NCBI RefSeq assembly: GCF_029892425.1
Contig: NZ_JARXWB010000003.1
Span: 62,001 to 126,000, forward strand
Source: Bradyrhizobium sp. BR13661
Lineage (GTDB): Bacteria; Pseudomonadota; Alphaproteobacteria; Rhizobiales; Xanthobacteraceae
Direction: 5' to 3'
Length of the DNA stretch: 64,000 bases
Shown here: piece by piece, positions 16,184-24,198 of the stretch
Layout: the number at the start of each line of letters is the position of its first letter
Numbering within the stretch: the first letter of the stretch is position 1
Notes under the pieces: model-generated
Databases searched by the model: none
What the model was told of the DNA's origin: nothing
The model's input: only the letters and a program-made list of their open reading frames with translations
Translations under genes and position numbers: made by a program

Positions 16184-16854
16184 CTCTTCTTCGCGATCCA
16201 GATGACGTGGCGCGCGCCGCCGCCTCGGCCGGTGGCGCGGACAGCGACTTCGTTGACATCGAAGCCGGCGCGGCCAAGGCGCTTGGTGAAGGCAGGATTG
16301 GGGCCCGACGACCAGACCGCAAGCACGCCGCCCGGCCGTAGCGCCTTCTTTGCCGCCGTCAATCCGCTCGCACTGTAGAGCGCGTCGTTACCCTTGCGGG
16401 TCAGCCCCTCCGGGCCGTTGTCGACATCGAGGAGTATGGCGTCGAAGGCCGAGCTCTTCGCCCGGATAATTTCGCCGACATCGGTTTCGCGGATGCTCAC
16501 CCTGACATCATCAAGACTGTCACCGAAGACTTCCGCCATCGGACCTCGCGCCCAGGCGACGACCGCCGGCACGAGCTCGGAGACCACGATCCTGGCCTTA
16601 GCTCCCAGCACAGTGAGCGCCGCGCGCAGCGTAAAGCCCATGCCAAGGCCGCCGATGAGAACGACGGGCTTTGCCACCGTCTCGATCTGCTTTGCCGCCA
16701 GCGTTGCGAGCGCGGCCTCGGAGCCCGACAGGCGGTTGTTCATCAGCTCGTTGGTACCGAGCTTGATGGAAAACTCCTTGCCCCGCCGCATCAGGCGAAG
16801 CTCCTCGTCGGAGCCGGGGATTTTGGCGGTGTCGATCTTTTCCCAGCGAATCAT
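16180..16854 (-). CDS. Spermidine synthase-like SAM-binding protein
   Basis: The 224-residue Rossmann-fold protein has the SAM-type loop VVLIGGLGMGFTLRAALTVL near residue 64, the acidic strand end VVSELVPAVVAWA and the later motif FDAILLDVDNGPEG. It belongs to the spermidine-synthase-like methyltransferase superfamily, but the polyamine-site residues are not evident, so the substrate is open. It starts 30 bases after the P450-reductase stop and may be the last gene of that operon. Confidence 0.78.
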   Translation of the reverse strand: MIRWEKIDTAKIPGSDEELRLMRRGKEFSIKLGTNELMNNRLSGSEAALATLAAKQIETVAKPVVLIGGLGMGFTLRAALTVLGAKARIVVSELVPAVVAWARGPMAEVFGDSLDDVRVSIRETDVGEIIRAKSSAFDAILLDVDNGPEGLTRKGNDALYSASGLTAAKKALRPGGVLAVWSSGPNPAFTKRLGRAGFDVNEVAVRATGRGGGARHVIWIAKKS

Positions 16855-16884
16855 GGGAGTGCTTTAGCACGATCGGGCGGACAG

Positions 16885-19800
16885 TCACCCTCCCGCCCAG
16901 ACGTCCAGCACGTAGCGGTTCTTCGTGCCCATCTCCTCGATCCAGCGGGCGCCTGCAGCCGCATCACTACCGCTCTTCTCGCGGTAGATCGCAACGAGCG
17001 CCGCCTTCACGTCGGGCTCCATCCTGCTGCCGTCGCCGCACACATAAACGATCGCGCCCTGCTCGATCAGCGGCCAAACTTTGTCCTTCTGCGCGGCAAG
17101 CACGTGCTGGACATAAGTCTTGGGTCCATCGGCCCGCGAGAACGCGGTGAACAGTTCGGTGATGCCGCTTGCGGCGAGCGCTTTCAGCTCGTCCGCATAG
17201 AGAAAATCCTGATCGGGATGGCGGCAGCCGAAGAACAGCATCGCCGGTCCGAGGCTCGCGCCTCTGGCCTTGCGCGCGGCGCGCTCCTGGAGGAAGCCGC
17301 GGAACGGCGCGAGTCCCGTGCCCGGTCCTATCATGATGATGGGCACCGATGAATCATCCGGGAGCCGGAAGCCGGCCTTGGTCTCACGCACCGTCGCGTA
17401 GATCGTATCGCCCGCCCGCCGGTTGGCGAGGTAGTTCGAGCAGATGCCCTTATAGGTGCCGCGCCCCGAGGCCGCCGGCCCCTCGACCACGCCGACCGTG
17501 ACGCTGCAGCGCGCCGGGTCCACCGAGGGCGAAGACGATATCGAATAATAGCGCGGCGCCAGCAGCGAGAGCATTTCCAGGTAGACGTGGAATGGCAGCT
17601 CGCAGGCGGGATATTCGAGCAGGAGGTCGAACACCGATTTGCGCTTGGCCAGAACCTCGCTGCGGTAACGCTCGAGCGGCTCGCCCTCCTCGCCGACGAA
17701 AGCCAGCAGCTTCGGCTTGGTGACGGGGCACCGGGTGTGCTCGGCCATGGTCTGAATCTGCTTGCGCGTCGCCACCTGCTGCAGCTCGACGAACTCGCTG
17801 AGCAGACGGCCGACCGACACGGCATTGCCAACAGGCAATTGCGCGCGGCGGCCCTCCGCGACCTGAAGCCTGATCTGGTCGGCCGGCAGGAAGCCGAACC
17901 GGCGGGCGACGGAATCCACCAGCGTGGGATCGTTGCGCGGAACGACGCTCAAATGATCGCCGACGCGGTAAGTGATGTTGGCCGGCAGCTGCACCTCGAT
18001 ATGGCGCGTCGAGCGCTCCGACGGATTGGCACCGCCTTTGTTCTGAAGCTCGTCATTAACAAGCACCTTCATCGCCACCGCGCCGCCCTGCGCGACGATG
18101 GTGTTAACGGCGGTCACAGCCACCGGCTCGATCGCGTAGAGCGGATCGTCCTCCGCGGTGCGGGTGAAGTTCCAGTCGATGCCGAATTCCTTGGTCGCGA
18201 CCTGCGCGGCCGCCGGGAACCATTTCTGGAACTGACCATCGAGATCGCTGCGTGCATCGCCTTCACCGCGCGGATAAACTGCGCGCGCGCCATGCCTTGC
18301 CAATTGCTCGTCGATAAAGCGCGGCACCGATTGATAGGTGGCGGCCCAATCGCTGTTGCCACAGCCGAACACCGCATAGCGGACATTGGCAAAGGCATCC
18401 TTCGGCAGGTCCTCGCCGAGCCATTTCACGAATTGCGACGCATTGTCGGGCGGCGCGCCATTGTAGGAGGCGCAGATGATCAGCACGCCCCCCTCTTGCG
18501 GCAGCTTGCCGACGTAATCGTCGAGCGGTCCGAGATGCACGGCGAAGCCGTTGATCTCGGCAAGGTCCGCCATGCGCGTTGCAAGCTCCTCGGCGGTGCC
18601 GAGATTGGAGCCGTACAGCACCAGCATCGGCGTGTTGTGACCGGGCCGCGTGGTCGGCTGGCGCGGCGCCCTTGGCGCCGACACCGCGGCTGCAGGTCCG
18701 CCATAAGCTCCGCGCTCGCGATCCGCGCGCGGACGCACCTTGATCTTGAAGCCCTCCGGCTTCATCGTCAGCGTCTCTTTCAGATGCATCTGGTAACGCT
18801 GATGGTCGATCAGCTTGAAACGCTGGAGCACCATGCCAAGCGCGAGCGCGGCCTCGTGCATCGCAAAACCACGGCCGATGCAGGCGCGCTGGCCGTTGCC
18901 GAATGGCTTCCACGCATTAATCGGCCGTTTTGCCTCAGCTTCCTTGCTGAAATTCTCGGGATTGAACGCGTCGGGATTAGGCCCCCAAACGCTGGGGTCG
19001 CGATGCAGCGCGGTCACCAGGATCGTGGTGAACGTGCCTTTCCTGAGCTTGTACTTGCCGCCGCCGATGGTCTCGTCGTTCAATGGCGAGATGCCGTAAG
19101 CCGGCGCCGGCGGCCACAGCCGGAGCGCCTCTTTCAGGATCTGCGTGATGTAGGTGAGCTGCGTCACCTGCTGATAGGTCGGCTTGGCGTTGACGTCGGG
19201 GCCGAAGACGCGATCGACCTCGTTATAGGCCTCCTTGAGAATGTCGGGGTGCTTCAGCAGCGCATAGAGCGTGTAGGACAAGAGGCCGCTGGTGGTCTCG
19301 TGGCCCGCAATCAGGAACGTGTTGATCTGGTAGCGGATGTTGACGTCGTCGAGCTGCTCGCCGGTCGAGCGGTCGACGCCGGTCATCATGGCGGCGAGCA
19401 TGTCCTTCTTGTCGTCGACGCCTTCCGCGCTCTTGCGGCGCTCGGCAATGATCTCGTCGACCATCTTGTTCATGAAGGCGACGTCCTCGCCGAGCGCCTT
19501 CCGCCGCTTCTGCATCCAGAGCTGCTCGAACGGCAGACCGCGCGTCATCATGATGGTTTCGAGCGAGCGCACCAGCGACTCGACGAAGGGATGGTAATCG
19601 CGCCGGTAGAATGAATTGAAGCGGTAGTCGAAACCGCACAGGCCGATCGTGTCGAGCGTCAGCGCGGTCATGTCGTGGACGACGTCGATCTCGTCGTCGG
19701 CGTTGAGCCGCTCCCATTTCTGGACGAGCTGCTCGGCGATGTCGACCATGCTCGGATGGTAGGACTGCATGGCGCGATTGCCGAAGGGCTGCAGCAGGAT

Positions 19801-20118
19801 GTTGTGCGCCTTGCTCCAGTTCGGCTCCTTGGTATCCGCCGTGAACAGGCCGTCGCCGCCGACTGCACGCACGCGGCGCAGCGCACCACGCACCGTCTTG
19901 TCGAAGCGCTTTTCGTCCGAGAGCTCGTCGACGAGATCATGGCCGGAAACGACGACGATCGGCGAGCCCATCATGTCGAGCCAGAAGATCGGGCCGAGCT
20001 CCTTGGCCAGTCGCGTCAAATGCTGCACAGGCGCAGCCGAGTCCAGCGACAGCATGTTGCCGACCACCGGCTTGGTCGGCGGCTGCGGAATCGGGTCCAG
20101 ACGGTTCTTCGATGACAT
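16885..20118 (-). CDS. Bifunctional cytochrome P450/NADPH-P450 reductase, CYP102 (BM3) type
   Basis: The 1077-residue self-sufficient fatty-acid hydroxylase has domains in order: P450 (about 1-465) with AGHETTSG (271), ExxR in KEALR (about 330) and heme loop PFGNGQRACIG (Cys about 413); a linker; a flavodoxin-like FMN domain from about 497 (LYGSNLGTAEEL); and an FAD/NADPH reductase with RYYSISSSP, GPGTGLAPFRG and CGDGSRMEP. CYP102 enzymes hydroxylate or epoxidise medium/long fatty acids at subterminal positions with NADPH. The ATG at 20118 follows AGGGGGA. It is the fifth gene of a lipid-related operon, 31 bases after an epoxide hydrolase gene. Confidence 0.95.
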   Translation of the reverse strand: MSSKNRLDPIPQPPTKPVVGNMLSLDSAAPVQHLTRLAKELGPIFWLDMMGSPIVVVSGHDLVDELSDEKRFDKTVRGALRRVRAVGGDGLFTADTKEPNWSKAHNILLQPFGNRAMQSYHPSMVDIAEQLVQKWERLNADDEIDVVHDMTALTLDTIGLCGFDYRFNSFYRRDYHPFVESLVRSLETIMMTRGLPFEQLWMQKRRKALGEDVAFMNKMVDEIIAERRKSAEGVDDKKDMLAAMMTGVDRSTGEQLDDVNIRYQINTFLIAGHETTSGLLSYTLYALLKHPDILKEAYNEVDRVFGPDVNAKPTYQQVTQLTYITQILKEALRLWPPAPAYGISPLNDETIGGGKYKLRKGTFTTILVTALHRDPSVWGPNPDAFNPENFSKEAEAKRPINAWKPFGNGQRACIGRGFAMHEAALALGMVLQRFKLIDHQRYQMHLKETLTMKPEGFKIKVRPRADRERGAYGGPAAAVSAPRAPRQPTTRPGHNTPMLVLYGSNLGTAEELATRMADLAEINGFAVHLGPLDDYVGKLPQEGGVLIICASYNGAPPDNASQFVKWLGEDLPKDAFANVRYAVFGCGNSDWAATYQSVPRFIDEQLARHGARAVYPRGEGDARSDLDGQFQKWFPAAAQVATKEFGIDWNFTRTAEDDPLYAIEPVAVTAVNTIVAQGGAVAMKVLVNDELQNKGGANPSERSTRHIEVQLPANITYRVGDHLSVVPRNDPTLVDSVARRFGFLPADQIRLQVAEGRRAQLPVGNAVSVGRLLSEFVELQQVATRKQIQTMAEHTRCPVTKPKLLAFVGEEGEPLERYRSEVLAKRKSVFDLLLEYPACELPFHVYLEMLSLLAPRYYSISSSPSVDPARCSVTVGVVEGPAASGRGTYKGICSNYLANRRAGDTIYATVRETKAGFRLPDDSSVPIIMIGPGTGLAPFRGFLQERAARKARGASLGPAMLFFGCRHPDQDFLYADELKALAASGITELFTAFSRADGPKTYVQHVLAAQKDKVWPLIEQGAIVYVCGDGSRMEPDVKAALVAIYREKSGSDAAAGARWIEEMGTKNRYVLDVWAGG

Positions 20119-20149
20119 TGCTACGCTTCCCCCTGCTCGCAATGACGAG

Positions 20150-21145
20150 CTAGCCAAACCGCCTTCTGCGCCATTCGATCAAGACGGCGCTGACCTCTTC
20201 CGGCTTCTCCTGCTGCGTCCAATGGCCGCTGTCCTTCACCAGGTACTTCTCGAGGTCAGCCACCAGCTTCTCCATGCCGTCGGCCGCCGACGGCGGCAGC
20301 ACCGCGTCGTTCTCGGCCATGATCATCAGGGACGGCACAGTGATGTGGTGGTCGAGCCCGTTCGATCGTTCCCAGTTGCGGGTGAAATTGCGATACCAGT
20401 TGATGCCGCCGGTGAAGCCGGTTGTCGTGAAGGTGTCGACGAACACTTTCTTCTCGTCGGCCGTCAGGATTGGCGTCCGCGGATCGACCTTGGCATCATA
20501 GGCCGCGATCATCTGCGGGAACGCCAGATTGGTCTTTGACGAGGCGCCGACGCCGGCGATCGGCTCTTCTCCTGATTTCTCTGCCGGCCGCGCTAGCGGC
20601 TTGCGCATGAAGGCGTCAAATGTCTGCTCGACACGGCTGCCGAAAATCCGGTCCGGCTCGCGCGCGGGATCCTGAAACTGGACGATGTACATCTGGTCGC
20701 CGAAGCGATGGCGGAACAGTGCGATCGGATCCATCGGCGCACGGTCCCAGTGCGGCGTGTTGACGCCGACGACGCCGGCGACGCGCGTGGGGTGCCGCAG
20801 CGGCATCTGCCAGACGACAAAGCCGCCCCAGTCGTGGCCGACGAAGATCGCCTTCTCGATGTCGAGATGATCGAGCAGCCCGACGAGATCGCCCGTCAAA
20901 TGCTCCATGTCATAGGCCTCGACCGGCTCGGGCCGGTCGGTCGCGCCATAGCCGCGCTGATCGGGAGCGATCACACGGATACCGGCCTCGCTGAGCGCCT
21001 TGATCTGGTGACGCCAGGAGAACGCCAGCTCCGGCCAGCCATGGCACAGCACCACCGGCGGCCTGTCAGTGACAGGGCCCGCCTCGTAATAGCCCATTCG
21101 GATGCCGTTCGTCTGCGCGAACTTGAGCGGTGGCATTTCAATCAT
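20150..21145 (-). CDS. Alpha/beta-fold epoxide hydrolase
   Basis: The 331-residue enzyme has the epoxide hydrolase oxyanion motif HGWP (residues 35-38), then PDQRGYGATDRP. The nucleophile elbow GHDWGG has Asp (about 105) in place of Ser, and the His is in SGHWTQQEKPEE. It should open epoxides to diols. Its position immediately before the CYP102-type gene, 31 bases away, suggests it processes epoxides made from unsaturated fatty acids by that P450. The ATG at 21145 is supported by family length. Confidence 0.9.
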   Translation of the reverse strand: MIEMPPLKFAQTNGIRMGYYEAGPVTDRPPVVLCHGWPELAFSWRHQIKALSEAGIRVIAPDQRGYGATDRPEPVEAYDMEHLTGDLVGLLDHLDIEKAIFVGHDWGGFVVWQMPLRHPTRVAGVVGVNTPHWDRAPMDPIALFRHRFGDQMYIVQFQDPAREPDRIFGSRVEQTFDAFMRKPLARPAEKSGEEPIAGVGASSKTNLAFPQMIAAYDAKVDPRTPILTADEKKVFVDTFTTTGFTGGINWYRNFTRNWERSNGLDHHITVPSLMIMAENDAVLPPSAADGMEKLVADLEKYLVKDSGHWTQQEKPEEVSAVLIEWRRRRFG

Positions 21146-21167
21146 TGCAAATTTCCCGATGCTTTTC

Positions 21168-22718
21168 TTATTCGGCCGCGCCCTTGATGTCGGCCGCCGG
21201 CGGCGCGTAGGCCGCTTCGAGCGCAGCAAACTCCTCCGGCAGCATGTCGCACATCACCTGCACATGCGGAATGATGTTGGCGCCGACGATGAAACCAAAA
21301 TCGAGCTGGTCGCGATAGCTCTGCACGGTGATGTTGAGCGCCTGCCCGTGCGTCGAGATCGACACCGGGAAGATGTGCAGCAGCTCGGCACCCGCGGCAT
21401 AGAGCGTCTGCCGCGGTCCCGGCACGTTGGAGACGGTGATGTTCGCTGCCGGCGGCAGCACGTCCGACAGGTCCGAGCGGCTGTAGAGTAGCGCCAGGAT
21501 CTGGACGATGATCGGCGCCCCCAGCATCGAGATGTTGGAGACCTGCGGCATCAGGGCCCGCAGCGGATGCGACATCTCCTTGGACTTGGTCGATTGGGCG
21601 ATGATGGCCTCCAGCCGCGCCTTGGGATCCGCGATATTGGTGGCGATCGAGCAGATCATGCCGAACACCTGGTTGTTGGCCTCGGTGTTGCCCTCCTCAC
21701 GCAGCGAGATCGGTACGGCCGCCGTCAGTGATTTCGCGGGCAGCGTGCCGTGTTGCAGGAGGTAGCGGCGGACGACGCCCGAGGCGAGCGCCAGCACCAC
21801 GTCGTTGAGCTTGCCGCCGGCCAGCTTGGCCAGCGCCTTGGAACGCGACAGCGAGATCGACACGCCGGCAAAGCTGCGCTCCGACGAAATCGTCTTGTTG
21901 AGCATGGTCGGCGGCGACACCATGCTGGCGAGGCTCTCGCGCGACCTCGGATCGGAAATCTTGCCGAGCACGTCGGAGACGCTCTTCACCATGGTCGGGA
22001 TATTGCCGGCAAATCGCACCGCGCTCTCGATCTGGTACATCGCGTTGTCGAACAGGATCGAGCCGATGTCGCTCTTGCCGGTGCGCGGCAGCTGCAGGTT
22101 CTTCGCCGCCGCCGAAGCATCGAGCGGCTGGGTGAAGAGCTGCTGATAGGAATCGAGCAGGTTCGCCGCGATATCGCGCGGCTCCTGCCCGGGCTTGGAC
22201 CCGCCCGTCGGCGGTTCGACCTGTCGCGGGATCGGCGAGATGTCGTAGATCATGTTGGTCAGGGCCGCGCCGGCGCCGCCGTCGATCGCGGCATGGTGCA
22301 TCTTGGAATAGAGGCCGACCTCGTTGTCCTTCATGCCCTCGAACACATAGAACTCCCACAGCGGGCGCGCGCGGTTCAGGAGCTTGGCGTGCATCCATCC
22401 AACGATGCGCTCGAGCGTGGCGCGGTCGCGCGGCGCCGGAAGGCTGGCGCGGAAGATATGACGGTCGATGTCGAACTGATCGTCCTCGACCCAGGTCGGG
22501 TGATCGATGTCGAGCGGCGCCTTCTCCAGGCGCGCTTTCAGGATCGGCGCAATGTGCAGCCGCGACACGATCATCGCCTTGAAGTCTTCAAAGAAGTCGC
22601 CCTTGTAGTCGTCGGGCAGGCGAAAGATCGCCATGCTGCCGACATGCATCGGCATTTCAGGCGTTTCGAGATAGAGAAACGACGCGTCCAGCGACGACAG
22701 CTTCTTTCCGTCAGCCAT
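21168..22718 (-). CDS. Wax ester synthase/diacylglycerol acyltransferase (WS/DGAT)
   Basis: The 516-residue protein has the WS/DGAT catalytic motif HHxxxDG as KMHHAAIDGG (residues about 141-147), the N-terminal LSSLDASFLYLETPEMPMH and the C-terminal NITVSNVPGPRQTLY block. These enzymes esterify fatty acyl-CoA to fatty alcohols or diacylglycerol to store lipid. A GGAGGG site precedes the ATG. It lies 22 bases upstream of the epoxide hydrolase gene. An unconventional hydroxylated acceptor supplied by the neighbouring P450 is possible but inferred only from context. Confidence 0.93.
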   Translation of the reverse strand: MADGKKLSSLDASFLYLETPEMPMHVGSMAIFRLPDDYKGDFFEDFKAMIVSRLHIAPILKARLEKAPLDIDHPTWVEDDQFDIDRHIFRASLPAPRDRATLERIVGWMHAKLLNRARPLWEFYVFEGMKDNEVGLYSKMHHAAIDGGAGAALTNMIYDISPIPRQVEPPTGGSKPGQEPRDIAANLLDSYQQLFTQPLDASAAAKNLQLPRTGKSDIGSILFDNAMYQIESAVRFAGNIPTMVKSVSDVLGKISDPRSRESLASMVSPPTMLNKTISSERSFAGVSISLSRSKALAKLAGGKLNDVVLALASGVVRRYLLQHGTLPAKSLTAAVPISLREEGNTEANNQVFGMICSIATNIADPKARLEAIIAQSTKSKEMSHPLRALMPQVSNISMLGAPIIVQILALLYSRSDLSDVLPPAANITVSNVPGPRQTLYAAGAELLHIFPVSISTHGQALNITVQSYRDQLDFGFIVGANIIPHVQVMCDMLPEEFAALEAAYAPPAADIKGAAE

Positions 22719-22762
22719 AGTTCCCTCCCGAAGAATTTGACGGGCGCCTTTGGCGCTTCTCG

Positions 22763-23563
22763 TCAGGTCGATACTGCCCGCTCCGGCGGGGCATATGCAA
22801 TGGCAAACGGCCCTGCCCGGTCAAATGGCCAGAACTGCCCCTCCGGTTGCGCGAGGCGATCGGCGACGGCCCACAATGCAGCTGCGTTCACCCCGAGCCC
22901 GATATGGCTCGCGAAATGAACTTCGATGTTCTCGGCCCGCTCGCTGGGGCGCAGCAGGCAAGTCTGCCAGTTCACAACGCCGTCGGTGCGCGAATAGATC
23001 GACGTCGCCGGCACCTCGAGATCGCCGGCGATCGCCTCGCGCAGTTCGGCAAAGTCCTCGACTTTCTCACCTGACAGCGCCTCATAGAGCGCCGTCGCAT
23101 TGGTCGCCCGCACATCATTGGCAAAGGGGCTGCCGAGGGTGATGACGGTGCGGACCATGTCCGGCGCCTGGAGCGCGAGATCGCGGGCGTAGACGCCGCC
23201 GAGGCTCCAGCCGACCAGACTGACCTTCCGTCCGCTTGCGGCGTGGATTTCGGCCAAACGCGTGCGCAGGGCTTCCCGCATGCGCGCCAGGCCGCCGAGA
23301 TTGCGGCCCATCCGCCAGGCATGCGCCTCATAGCCGAGCTCGCCGAGATAGCGCCGCATCGGCGCCATTGACAGGTCGCTGGCGAGAAAGCCCGGCAGCG
23401 CCAGCACCGGATGGCCGTCGCCCCTGGGCGCACGCATCAGCAGCGGCGACAGCAGGACGCTGGCATTCAATTCAAGCAGGCCGCGCGCCTCGGCAAGCAG
23501 CAGGCCGAAGCTCGGCGGACGAAGCCGGCCAACGCCTGGCGTCCCGTCGCCCGCGGCCGGCAT
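22763..23563 (-). CDS. Alpha/beta hydrolase, paralogue of the 9233 gene
   Basis: The 266-residue protein has GHPVLALPGFLASDLS near residue 50, the nucleophile LVGWSLGGVYARDL (Ser about 120), ITLGSPFAND and a late TDGVVNWQTC block. The order and wording match the hydrolase at 9233-10003. The substrate is not known; lipid ester hydrolysis fits the operon. The ATG follows the stop codon of the DUF6489 gene without a gap (TAA then ATG), implying translational coupling. Confidence 0.87.
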   Translation of the reverse strand: MPAAGDGTPGVGRLRPPSFGLLLAEARGLLELNASVLLSPLLMRAPRGDGHPVLALPGFLASDLSMAPMRRYLGELGYEAHAWRMGRNLGGLARMREALRTRLAEIHAASGRKVSLVGWSLGGVYARDLALQAPDMVRTVITLGSPFANDVRATNATALYEALSGEKVEDFAELREAIAGDLEVPATSIYSRTDGVVNWQTCLLRPSERAENIEVHFASHIGLGVNAAALWAVADRLAQPEGQFWPFDRAGPFAIAYAPPERAVST

Positions 23564-23821
23564 TTATTTCTTCTTGTCGGTGCTGCGTGTTCCGCCGAGG
23601 CCGGCCATGGTGACAAACATGTCCTGAAATCGCTCGGCGAGCTTCGGATCGAACGTGAACCAGCTCTGGATCAGCGATTCCGGCGAGACCTTATCGATAT
23701 TGCTCAGGACCTGCTGCTGCAGCTTGTCCATGACGGCAATCTGCATCGGCGACACATCTGGTAATCCGAAAAACTGGCGGGCTTCGAGGGGGGTGCAGTC
23801 GATTTCGATATTAACCTTCAT
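23564..23821 (-). CDS. DUF6489 family small protein
   Basis: The 85-residue soluble protein begins MKVNIEIDCTPLEARQFFGL and continues PDVSPMQIAVMDKLQQQV, as in the DUF6489 family; it ends in a basic tail. The function is unknown. A GGAGGGG ribosome-binding site eight bases before the ATG fixes this start; the 198-residue ORF from 24160 has no support. It is the first gene of the lipid operon and abuts the hydrolase gene. Confidence 0.82.
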   Translation of the reverse strand: MKVNIEIDCTPLEARQFFGLPDVSPMQIAVMDKLQQQVLSNIDKVSPESLIQSWFTFDPKLAERFQDMFVTMAGLGGTRSTDKKK

Positions 23822-24198
23822 GTCCCCTCCGGATGAGATTCGAGCGGCGTCACACAGTATCGCCGCGACATGGTGGGCGACGCAAGCGACCTGAGACGCA
23901 GGGCCGGGCACGGGCTTCCGCAATCGAGGGATATGGTCAATCAAATGGCTCGACGCGGATGGGGCGCCCTCGGGCCTTTTCCACCGCCATTTTCGGGATC
24001 CGGCGGGCCGAAAGTCGAATGTCGCCGGCGCGCTTCTCTCCCCTAAAAGGTTGGTCAGCATTGCTGCACAGCGGTGCAACTTGGCGCGTTCCTTGCTGGA
24101 ATGGCGCTTGCACGGGTCGAGAACTCTGGGCAACATGGATCGATCAGCCCCGCCGAACAATCAAAAATCACGGTCGGGGCGAGTGAAGAGGGTCAAGA
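23822..24198. other. 377-base divergent intergenic region
   Basis: It separates the minus-strand lipid operon from the plus-strand ABC/GGT operon and must hold both promoters. A sigma-54-like element and a short inverted repeat near 24065-24097 are the only signals I can single out. No conserved ORF was seen. Confidence 0.7.
24082..24097 (+). promoter_or_regulatory. Sigma-54-like -24/-12 promoter
   Basis: TGGCGCG-TTCC-TTGCT matches the RpoN consensus TGGCACG-N4-TTGCW at every defined base except A5 (G here). The GG and GC pairs are spaced correctly. It lies about 100 bases before the ATG of the first ABC gene. An inverted repeat TGCAC-AGCG-GTGCA (24065-24078) lies just upstream; it resembles an NtrC site but is three bases too short in the middle. 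Confidence 0.5.

Noticed and set aside
17587..19614. A 675-codon open frame antisense to the CYP102-type gene
   Set aside because: The opposite strand encodes a complete P450-reductase with all motifs; the antisense translation has no recognisable domain.
24065..24078. NtrC enhancer site TGCAC-AGCG-GTGCA
   Set aside because: The spacer is three bases shorter than in the classical site and it lies too close to the -24 element for an enhancer; kept only as a comment on the promoter.
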